From: CAWAWP01 sp963841205
GTDB taxonomy: Bacteria > Chloroflexota > Ktedonobacteria > Ktedonobacterales > JADMIN01
Assembly (NCBI GenBank): GCA_963841205.1
Contig: CAWJCH010000012.1
Coordinates: 313,386-377,385 of the forward strand
Direction of reading: 5' to 3'
Length of the DNA stretch: 64,000 nt
Shown here in pieces: positions 8,841-15,947 of this stretch (positions within the stretch are counted from its first letter, which is position 1; each line of letters starts with the position of its first letter). The position numbers were made by a program, and so were the translations under genes. Under the pieces are notes generated by a model that was given only the letters and a program-made list of their open reading frames with translations, had not been told where the DNA came from and searched no databases.

Positions 8841-9821
8841 CTAGCGGGCGGCGGCGGCGACCGGCGAGTTCGTGCCGACGCCGATACGGCGGTAGCGATC
8901 GTAGCGTTGGGCGACCAAGGTGGCTGTCGGGATGCGTTCGAGCTCGGCCAGCTCCGCGAGGATGGTGTCCTTCACGGCAGCGGCGGCAAGACGATGATCG
9001 CGATGGGCGCCGCCGAGCGGTTCCGGGATGATGCCGTCTATGAGGTGCATGTCGTAGAGGTCGTGCGCGGTGATGCGCATGGCTTCGGCGGCGTTGGCCG
9101 CGAAAGCGGTGTCGCGCCAGAGAATGTTGGCAGCCGCTTCGGGTGCCGCAACGGTGTAGAAGGCATGTTCCAGCATCAAGATGCGGTCGGTGATGCTAAT
9201 CTGGAGTGCGCCGCCGCTGCCGCCCTCACCGATCACCACCGCGACGGATGGGGTCCGAAGGACGGCCATCACGAGCAGGTTCTCGCCGATGGCCTGCGAG
9301 ACGCTACGCAGCTCTGATTCCAGGTCGGGCGAGGCACCCTGTGTATCGATCAGGGTCACGAGGGGCATGTGGAAGCGCTCGGCGTGCTGCATCAGGCGCA
9401 GTGCTTTGCGCGAGCCCTCGGGATGCGCGAGGCCGAAGGAGCACTCTTGCTTCTCTTTGGTGTCGCGCCCCTTCTGGTGCCCCATGATCATGACGCTCTT
9501 GCCGTCGATGCTGGCAATGCCGCCCATCAAGGCGCGATCGTCGCCGTAGCGGCGGTCACCGCGTAGCTCGAAGAAGTCGTCGCACATCAGCTTGATGTAA
9601 TCGGCGGTGTAGGGTCGATCCCGGTGGCGAGCGACCTGCACCTTCTGCCACGGTGTGAGCGAGGCGTAGATGGATCGCGTGGTCTCTTCGAGCTGTCGCT
9701 CCAGTGCTTCGATCTGTCTGCGCTCCTCTGGGCGTTGCTTGTCGCTACGGCGCTGGAGCGCATGCGTGAGCTTCTTCTCGAGCTCGGCGAGTGGGCGCTC
9801 AAAGTCGAGATCGTAGGCCAT
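8841..9821 (-). CDS. accA: Acetyl-CoA carboxylase carboxyltransferase subunit alpha
   Basis: AccA pairs with AccD to transfer the carboxyl group from carboxybiotin to acetyl-CoA, forming malonyl-CoA for fatty acid synthesis. The 326-residue protein matches usual AccA length. It shows the N-terminal helical region (FERPLAELEKKL), the RHRDRPYTADYI segment, GDRRYGDDRALMGG, and the crotonase-like oxyanion region GEGGSGGALQI. The ATG is preceded by TGGAGGTG. It lies 60 bases downstream of accD on the same strand, so the two subunits are probably made from one transcript. No biotin carboxylase or carrier gene is in the window. Confidence 0.95.
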   Translation of the reverse strand: MAYDLDFERPLAELEKKLTHALQRRSDKQRPEERRQIEALERQLEETTRSIYASLTPWQKVQVARHRDRPYTADYIKLMCDDFFELRGDRRYGDDRALMGGIASIDGKSVMIMGHQKGRDTKEKQECSFGLAHPEGSRKALRLMQHAERFHMPLVTLIDTQGASPDLESELRSVSQAIGENLLVMAVLRTPSVAVVIGEGGSGGALQISITDRILMLEHAFYTVAAPEAAANILWRDTAFAANAAEAMRITAHDLYDMHLIDGIIPEPLGGAHRDHRLAAAAVKDTILAELAELERIPTATLVAQRYDRYRRIGVGTNSPVAAAAR

Positions 9822-9881
9822 GAGGCACCTCCAGATGGCACGCCATAACAGCCGGCGTCGAGCGTCGCAGAACGAGAGTCG

Positions 9882-10763
9882 CTAGTGCTGCGCAGCCGCA
9901 TTGGCCGCGTAAAGTCGTAGCAGGCGCACCAAGGTGGGGCGCATGGCCCGCCGGGGCACGATTGCGTCGATCATGCCGTGTTGAAGGACGAACTCGGAGG
10001 TATTGACGCCTTTCGGCAGGCGCTGATGCAAGAATTGCTCGATGACGCGCGGGCCGGCGAAGCCGATGATCGCGTTCGGCTCGGCGAGCATCACGTCGCC
10101 GAGGAAGGCGAAGCTGGCGGCGACGCCGCCCGTCGTCGGGTCGGTGAGCACCGAGATGAACGGTGTCTGGGCGTTGGCGAGCAGGTGGAGGGCGGCGGTG
10201 GTCTTGGCCATCTGCATCAGCGCGATCATGCCCTCTTGCATGCGCGCGCCGCCCGAGGCTGCGAAGATGATGACGGGCAGGTGCTCCTTGGCGCCGAGCT
10301 CGATCGCCAGCGTGAGGACCTCGCCAGCCACGGCGCCCATGCTGCCGCCGATGAATCGGAAGTCCATCACTGCGATGATGGCGGGTAGGCCCTCGATCGT
10401 GCACGTGCCCATCAACACAGCGTCGTCGAGCCCGGTCGCCTCACGGCGGTCATCCAGCTTCGCCGCATAAATCTCCGTGCGGCTGACGAAGTGCAGGGGG
10501 TCGTCGGATCGCAGCGTTGGCGTGCGGTTCTCGAAGGAGCCTTCGTCTGCGGTCAACTCGATGCGCCGCTGGGCGCCAAGCCGGAAGTGGTGGCCGCAGC
10601 GCGAGCAGACCTCGAGGTTCTTCTCGAAGTCGCGATGCACCAGGAGCTCTTTGCAATTCGGACATTTGACGGCGAGCGGTCCGCTGAGGCCCGCCATGCT
10701 GGCGTCGGCGTGATGGCCGTTGCTGCTGCCCGGCTCCAACGCCGGGAGCGACTCTTCCTTCAC
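9882..10763 (-). CDS. accD: Acetyl-CoA carboxylase carboxyltransferase subunit beta
   Basis: AccD is the zinc-containing partner of AccA. The N-terminal zinc ribbon is clear: C34, C37, C53 and C56 in CPNCKEL and CSRCGHHF. The crotonase-fold core follows, with SGGARMQEGMIALMQM and TDPTTGGVAASFAFLGD as acyl-CoA binding motifs. The 293-residue length is typical. The start is a GTG preceded by a G-rich Shine-Dalgarno sequence. accA follows 60 bases downstream. A good promoter lies upstream at 10883-10855, so accD-accA is probably transcribed separately from ftsY. Confidence 0.95.
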   Translation of the reverse strand: MKEESLPALEPGSSNGHHADASMAGLSGPLAVKCPNCKELLVHRDFEKNLEVCSRCGHHFRLGAQRRIELTADEGSFENRTPTLRSDDPLHFVSRTEIYAAKLDDRREATGLDDAVLMGTCTIEGLPAIIAVMDFRFIGGSMGAVAGEVLTLAIELGAKEHLPVIIFAASGGARMQEGMIALMQMAKTTAALHLLANAQTPFISVLTDPTTGGVAASFAFLGDVMLAEPNAIIGFAGPRVIEQFLHQRLPKGVNTSEFVLQHGMIDAIVPRRAMRPTLVRLLRLYAANAAAQH

Positions 10764-10854
10764 CCACTGCCCCCGTTTTCTTCACGCGTGGCGAGTCGCT
10801 GTCCGCGGGAAGTAGTCGCTCACCCGCGGACGCCACGAGTGTCCGTTCCGGCTA

Positions 10855-10883
10855 TGATGCCCCAAAAAGTGTCAGCCAGTCAA
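10855..10883 (-). promoter_or_regulatory. Candidate promoter for accD-accA
   Basis: On the minus strand a -35 box TTGACT (10883-10878) and a -10 box CATCAT (10860-10855) are separated by 17 bases, about 90 bases before the accD start. A GC-rich inverted repeat (GTCCGCGGG/CCCGCGGAC) lies between this promoter and the gene. Confidence 0.45.
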
Positions 10884-10909
10884 CAGGCATGCAACGCCTT
10901 AGGGGCATC

Positions 10910-12196
10910 TTACTCCTCTTCAAAGAGGGCGTCCACAAATTCGTCGGGGTCGAATGGGGCCATGTCGTTGACCTTCTCGCCTGTGCCGATAAATTTGATG
11001 GGCACGCCGAGCTCGGAAGCGACCGCGAATACGATGCCGCCGCGCGCCGTGCCATCCAGCTTGGTGAGGATCACGCCGCTGACGCCGGAGTCTTGCACGA
11101 ACTGCTTCGCCTGGAGGAAGCCGTTCTGCCCCGTGGTGGCGTCGATGACGAGCAGGACCTCATGCGGCGCCTCGGGGTCGTACTTCTGGAGGACGCGCAT
11201 CACCTTCTTCAATTCCTCCATCAGGTTGAACTTCGTGTGCAGGCGACCGGCGGTATCGACGATGAGCACGTCAGTGCCGCGCGCCTGGGCTGCCTGCATG
11301 GCGTCATAGACCACAGCGCCGGGGTCGGCGCCCTGCTGGTGGCTGACGACGGGCACTCCGATGCGCTCGCCCCAGGTTTTGATCTGCTCGGTCGCGGCGG
11401 CGCGAAATGTGTCGCCGGCGGCGAGGAGCACGCGATGCTTCTGGCGCTTGAGAAGGTTGGCGAGCTTGGCGATGCTGGTCGTCTTGCCCACGCCGTTAAC
11501 GCCGACGACGAGATAGACGGAGATCGGCGAGGTGTCGGAGAAGACGAGCGGATCCGGGTCGCCGAGCAAGATGGCGAGCTCCTCTTTGAGCGCGTCGCGC
11601 AGTTGCGAGCCGCGGGTGAGGTGCTCGGCCTCGACGCGTTCGCGAAGGTCCGTCATCAGCCGGTCGGTGGTGGCAACGCCGACGTCGCCGGTGATCAAGG
11701 TTTCCTCCAACTCGTCCCAGAGGTCGTCGGTGATGTCGTCGGCTTCCATCGCCGCGTTGACGCGACCGAAGAGTTGGCGCGTGCGACCGAGGCCGATGCG
11801 GAACGGGTTGTGGAACAGGCCGCGCCGCTCTTCCTCTACGGGCCGCTCGATCATGCTCATTTCATCGAAGTCGTCGGCTTCGACTCCATCCTCTTCGACG
11901 TACGGCGCTTCGATGGCATCGCCTGGGATGACGGCGGAGGTCGCGACGGCGGTGTCGGCGGCGGTCGCGACGGCGGTGTCCTCTGCGGTGTCGGCGGAGG
12001 TCGCGACGGCGGTGTCGACGGCGGTGTCGGCGGCGGCCGGCAGTTGCTGCGCGACCGTGACCTCTTCGGGCTCCTCTTCCGTCATTTGCTCGAGGTCTTC
12101 ATCTGACGTTGCAGGAATCTCTTGGGCTGGTTGTTGAGAATCGGGCTCCGGCGCTTCTCGCTGGCCGAAGAGATTGTCGCGAAGCCGCTTAAACAT
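10910..12196 (-). CDS. ftsY: Signal recognition particle receptor FtsY
   Basis: FtsY is the membrane-associated SRP-family GTPase that receives SRP-ribosome complexes for co-translational insertion. The 428-residue protein has an acidic A domain (about residues 1-125), a helical N domain and the G domain with GVNGVGKTTS, the DTFRAAATEQ insertion box, DTAGR and TKLDGTARGG. The A domain contains an unusual run of TAV/ATSADTAEDTA repeats encoded by near-identical GTCGCGACGGCGGTGTC units (about 11940-12045), which looks like tandem-repeat expansion in a tolerant region. The gene has no close upstream partner; ffh is not in the window. Confidence 0.95.
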   Translation of the reverse strand: MFKRLRDNLFGQREAPEPDSQQPAQEIPATSDEDLEQMTEEEPEEVTVAQQLPAAADTAVDTAVATSADTAEDTAVATAADTAVATSAVIPGDAIEAPYVEEDGVEADDFDEMSMIERPVEEERRGLFHNPFRIGLGRTRQLFGRVNAAMEADDITDDLWDELEETLITGDVGVATTDRLMTDLRERVEAEHLTRGSQLRDALKEELAILLGDPDPLVFSDTSPISVYLVVGVNGVGKTTSIAKLANLLKRQKHRVLLAAGDTFRAAATEQIKTWGERIGVPVVSHQQGADPGAVVYDAMQAAQARGTDVLIVDTAGRLHTKFNLMEELKKVMRVLQKYDPEAPHEVLLVIDATTGQNGFLQAKQFVQDSGVSGVILTKLDGTARGGIVFAVASELGVPIKFIGTGEKVNDMAPFDPDEFVDALFEEE

Positions 12197-12333
12197 GAGT
12201 CTGTCCTTTGGATTGGTCGGTACGGGAACGAACGGCGCAGGGCGCAGAGAGAGGGCGCAGGTATCGTGAAGGCTCCTGATGAGCCTCCGCGACGCTACGC
12301 CCTCCGCAGAGATTCGCGCAGATCGCCAGCCAG

Positions 12334-12576
12334 CTATCGCCCGGACCGGTACGAATGCATCGAGCCGTCGCTGACCGGCTCGTTGATGATAATATCGCCG
12401 TTGCGGATCTTAACGTTGTAGAGGCAATTGGGATTGGTGCAGACCCAGGCTTTGAACTGGATCGACGCCCCCTGACTGCCAAAATCCGAGAGTGGTACCA
12501 AGTCTCCGGATCCGCACTTCCGGCACTGTGGAAACGTGAATTCCACGCCTGTCGCCCCTTCCGTTCGCTCCCGCAT
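12334..12576 (-). CDS. Small zinc-ribbon protein
   Basis: This 80-residue protein has two zinc knuckles, CRKCGSG and CTNPNCLYN, about 28 residues apart, ending in the strand KIRNGDIIINEP. The ATG at 12576 follows GGAGGTG by five bases, which fixes this start over the longer upstream frame. Small stand-alone zinc ribbons of this type bind nucleic acid or act as accessory factors; I cannot assign a specific role. It lies upstream of ftsY on the same strand with a 137-base gap and is divergent from lon. A TATACT hexamer about 120 bases upstream could be its -10 box. Confidence 0.7.
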   Translation of the reverse strand: MRERTEGATGVEFTFPQCRKCGSGDLVPLSDFGSQGASIQFKAWVCTNPNCLYNVKIRNGDIIINEPVSDGSMHSYRSGR

Positions 12577-13049
12577 ATCCACCTCCGCCGCACCCCATAG
12601 CCACCGTCGCAACAGCGTGACTCAGAAGCAGGAAAGCCACCAGCACGTTGTCCGTCGTCCGGAGAGAAGGAGGCTCGGAAACCGTTCCTACGAGTATAAC
12701 ACACCACGACTGTCGCTTGATTCTGGCGCGAGACCATTCGCGGCGACATAACGTGCAAGTTCCGGGCCACGCAGCGCGGCATTCTGGGTAATCTTGTCCA
12801 CCATGTCTGCGCGACGTGTCTCCAGCGCACGCTCAGCCGTTGTAACAGCGAGGACGAGGGCCGCTGGCGCACGTAGCAGCGACCGCGGTCCTATTCCCTG
12901 TGCGGCCACATTGCTGTTCGCTGCTTGCTGGGCTATACTGCTAGACAAGCGACAGGCTGGGTCGGGTGCATCTCATGTGAATACGGCCGGGAGAACACGT
13001 TTTCTCCGCGCCACGCTCTCTCGCACGATTTCGCTCTCGGAGGGGCACC
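12577..13049. other. Divergent spacer between the zinc-ribbon gene and lon
   Basis: The only well-supported element is the lon promoter at 12911-12939. An 86-residue minus-strand frame (12948-12688) has no recognisable motif and overlaps that promoter; I do not accept it as a gene. No RNA gene is visible. Confidence 0.5.
12911..12939 (+). promoter_or_regulatory. Promoter of lon
   Basis: A -35 box TTGCTG (12911-12916) and a -10 box TATACT (12934-12939) are separated by 17 bases, about 110 bases upstream of the lon start. No CIRCE-type inverted repeat is visible between promoter and gene. Confidence 0.65.
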
Positions 13050-15644
13050 ATGGAAAGTCGCCAGCGGCAGCCGTCGAGGCCGCGTCGCATCCGCACGCAG
13101 TCCGAGCCTGTTGGCGTGGCGTCTGGAACTCCTCCTCAGCGCGAGACGGCGTCGGCGTCGATCGGTCTGCGCGAGTTGCCCGTGCTGCCGCTGCGCAATA
13201 CGGTGCTGTTGCCGAACATGGTAGTGCCGCTCTATGTTGAGCGCGATGCAGCGTTGCGCGCGGTCGAGGCGGCGCTGGCGGCGGATCAGGCGCTGCTGGT
13301 GGTGGCGCAGCGTGATGAGGCAATCGATAATCCGACTGCGGATGACCTCTACGCTGTGGGCACGGAGTGCGCGGTGACGCGGACACTTCGAATGCCGGAC
13401 GGCAGCACGAGCGTCCTCGTCCATGGGATACGGCGGGTGCGCATCGAGGAGTGGCTGCAGTTTGAGCCACACGGGAGGGTGCTGGGCATCCACCACGAGG
13501 ACGCGGAGGTCGGCGGGCCGCAGGTGGAGGCGCTGATGCGCAGCGCGCTCGCCTCCTTCGAAACGTGCAGCAAGCTCGGCACGCGCATGTCTGAGGACGC
13601 CTATATTCAGGCGCTGAACATCGCGCAGCCGGGGGCGCTGGCAGATTTCATCGTCGCGCAACTCGAACCACCTCTGCCGGTGCGACAGCAGGCGCTGGAA
13701 GCGTGGCACCCCGTTGCGCGGTTGCGCGCCGCTTGCACGTTGCTGCAGGGCGAGGTTAGCGTCCTCGAGTTGGAACAGAAGATCCGTGACGAAGTGCAGC
13801 ATGAGGCCGACCGTGGCCAGCGTGACTTCTTCCTGCGCGAGCAGTTGAAGGTCATCCAGCGGGAGCTGGGCGAGCAGGATCCGGCGGCCGGTGAGGTTGA
13901 CGAGCTGCGGGAGGCCATCGTCGCGCGGCATATGCCGGAGGCTATCGAGGCGCGGGCGCTGAAGGAGCTCGACCGGCTCAAGGCGATGCCGGCGATGGCG
14001 CCGGAGGCCGGGGTGGTGCGCACGTACCTCGACTGGCTTGTCGCTCTGCCGTGGCAGGAGCTCTCGCGCGACTGCCTCGACCTGAAGCGCGTCGCGGCGG
14101 TCCTGGACGAGCGCCACTATGGGTTGCAGGCCGTCAAGGATCGCATCCTCGAGTTTATCGCCGTGCGCAAGCTCGCGCCCTCGGGCAAGGCGCCGATTCT
14201 TTGCTTCGTCGGCCCGCCAGGGGTCGGCAAGACCTCGCTGGGGCGGTCTATCGCTGAAGCGCTGGGACGCCCATTCGCGCGCATCTCGCTGGGCGGCGTG
14301 CGCGACGAAGCGGAGATCCGCGGGCACCGGCGCACGTACGTGGGGGCGCTGCCCGGGCGCGTCATTCAGGCGATGAAGACGGTCGCGGTGGGCAACCCCG
14401 TGCTCGTGCTCGACGAGATCGACAAGCTCGCGGCGGACTACCGCGGCGACCCGTCGGCCGCGTTGCTCGAAGTGCTCGATCCGGAGCAGAACGCGACCTT
14501 CTCCGATCACTACCTTGAGGTCCCGTACGACCTCTCGAAGGTGCTCTTCATCCTGACGGCGAATGTATTGCACACGATTCCCGCGCCGCTGCGCGACCGC
14601 ATGGAGATCATCGAAATCTCGGGCTACACGGAGGACGAGAAGCTGGGCATCGCGCGCAGGTTCATTCTGCCGAAGTTGCTCCGCGACAGTGGCCTGAACG
14701 AAGATCGCGTGGAGTTCAGCGATGACGCGCTGCGGGCGCTCATACGCGAATACACCTTCGAGGCCGGCGTCCGCAACATCGAACGCGAGATTGCCGCGAT
14801 CCTGCGCCGGGTTGCGCGACGAGTGGTCGAGGGGCGGCGCGCGAAGGTGGCTGTGACGCCGCAGAAACTCAGCACCTATCTGGGGCCGCAGAAGTTCTAC
14901 CCGAGTGAGGCGGAGGAACGCGACGAGGTAGGCGTCGCCACCGGGCTGGCGTGGACGGCCGCCGGAGGCGATCTCACGACCGTCGAGGTTTCGGCGGTGC
15001 CCGGCAATGGCGCGCTGCAGCTTACCGGGCAGCTAGGCGACGTGATGAAAGAATCGGCGCAGGCTGCCTTGACGTACACACGCGGGCGGGCGGAGGCGCT
15101 CGGCCTCGACGGGCAGTTCCATCAGTCGCACGATTTCCACATTCACCTGCCCTCGGGCGGCATCCCGAAGGATGGCCCCTCCGCGGGCGTGACCATGGCG
15201 ACGGCGATCATCTCGGCGCTGACGGGCTCCTCTGTGCGCCGGGATGTCGCGATGACGGGCGAGATCACGCTCCGGGGCCGCGTCTTGCCGGTCGGTGGCG
15301 TGAAGGAGAAGGTGCTGGCGGCATATCGCGCTGGCATTTCGACGGTGGTCTTGCCGCGGCGCAATCTGCGCGACCTTGACGATCTGCACGAGGATGCACG
15401 GAGCCACATGACCCTACTCGGCGTGGAAACGATGGATGACGTGCTCGCCGTCGCACTCGCGCCGTCCGGTCGTCACGCGGGGAATACGCGGTACGTGGGG
15501 TCGCCGAACGAGCTGCTGGAGCCGCGATCTCGGCGCGCACCCTCTGCACGGCAGGAGCCCGTCGCCGCGGCCGGACGCATCGCGCGCTCACGGATGAGTC
15601 GGGGCGTCCAATCCGGCCCGCTGAAGGCCAGTTCTGAACGCTAG
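13050..15644 (+). CDS. lon: ATP-dependent protease La (Lon)
   Basis: Lon is the cytoplasmic AAA+ protease that degrades damaged and regulatory proteins. All domains are present in the 864-residue protein: the N-terminal substrate-binding domain starting LRELPVLPLRNTVLLPNMVVP, the AAA+ module with Walker A GPPGVGKTS and Walker B LDEIDKL, the sensor region, and the protease domain with catalytic Ser in PKDGPSAGVTMA and Lys in GGVKEKVLAA. The ATG is preceded by GGAGGGG. About 50 basic, low-complexity residues follow the usual end of Lon. The stop codon falls within the first copy of a 21-bp tandem duplication. Confidence 0.97.
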   Translation: MESRQRQPSRPRRIRTQSEPVGVASGTPPQRETASASIGLRELPVLPLRNTVLLPNMVVPLYVERDAALRAVEAALAADQALLVVAQRDEAIDNPTADDLYAVGTECAVTRTLRMPDGSTSVLVHGIRRVRIEEWLQFEPHGRVLGIHHEDAEVGGPQVEALMRSALASFETCSKLGTRMSEDAYIQALNIAQPGALADFIVAQLEPPLPVRQQALEAWHPVARLRAACTLLQGEVSVLELEQKIRDEVQHEADRGQRDFFLREQLKVIQRELGEQDPAAGEVDELREAIVARHMPEAIEARALKELDRLKAMPAMAPEAGVVRTYLDWLVALPWQELSRDCLDLKRVAAVLDERHYGLQAVKDRILEFIAVRKLAPSGKAPILCFVGPPGVGKTSLGRSIAEALGRPFARISLGGVRDEAEIRGHRRTYVGALPGRVIQAMKTVAVGNPVLVLDEIDKLAADYRGDPSAALLEVLDPEQNATFSDHYLEVPYDLSKVLFILTANVLHTIPAPLRDRMEIIEISGYTEDEKLGIARRFILPKLLRDSGLNEDRVEFSDDALRALIREYTFEAGVRNIEREIAAILRRVARRVVEGRRAKVAVTPQKLSTYLGPQKFYPSEAEERDEVGVATGLAWTAAGGDLTTVEVSAVPGNGALQLTGQLGDVMKESAQAALTYTRGRAEALGLDGQFHQSHDFHIHLPSGGIPKDGPSAGVTMATAIISALTGSSVRRDVAMTGEITLRGRVLPVGGVKEKVLAAYRAGISTVVLPRRNLRDLDDLHEDARSHMTLLGVETMDDVLAVALAPSGRHAGNTRYVGSPNELLEPRSRRAPSARQEPVAAAGRIARSRMSRGVQSGPLKASSER

Positions 15645-15678
15645 GCATGCGCGACGCAACGCTAGGCATGCGCGACGC
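15637..15678. repeat. 21-bp tandem duplication at the lon stop codon
   Basis: Two perfect head-to-tail copies of a 21-base unit containing GCTAGGCATGCGCGACGC occupy 15637-15657 and 15658-15678. The first copy supplies the TAG stop of lon. This looks like a recent slippage or duplication event. Confidence 0.85.
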
Positions 15679-15947
15679 CTAGGACACGGAGCTGCACTGC
15701 GCTGCCACGCGATGGGGGTGGATCGTGGCCCTACCGGGCGACCTCATCCTCTGCCTCCTCTTTGGTACGGGCTCACCACTGCGCGGCGAACGCTTGAAAC
15801 AGTATCGGCCCCACAGGCGTGTGACCGTCTGCGGTCGAAATGCGTGCATGCTGGGCCCATGGTACAATGGTCGAACCGCTTCCAGGGTCGCTGGCGGCAT
15901 TTGTACCCTACGGACTTGCCGATGATGCACGAAATGCGCGGCCAGGG

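Noticed and set aside
12688..12948. 86-codon minus-strand frame upstream of lon
   Set aside because: It overlaps the lon promoter, has no motif and no convincing ribosome site.
12933..14573. 546-codon open frame on the minus strand
   Set aside because: It is antisense to lon across its whole length, with Arg/His/Leu-rich composition and no motif; an artefact of high GC content.
15860..15870. TACAAT as a mutS -10 box
   Set aside because: No -35 hexamer is found at acceptable spacing, so I did not list it as a promoter.
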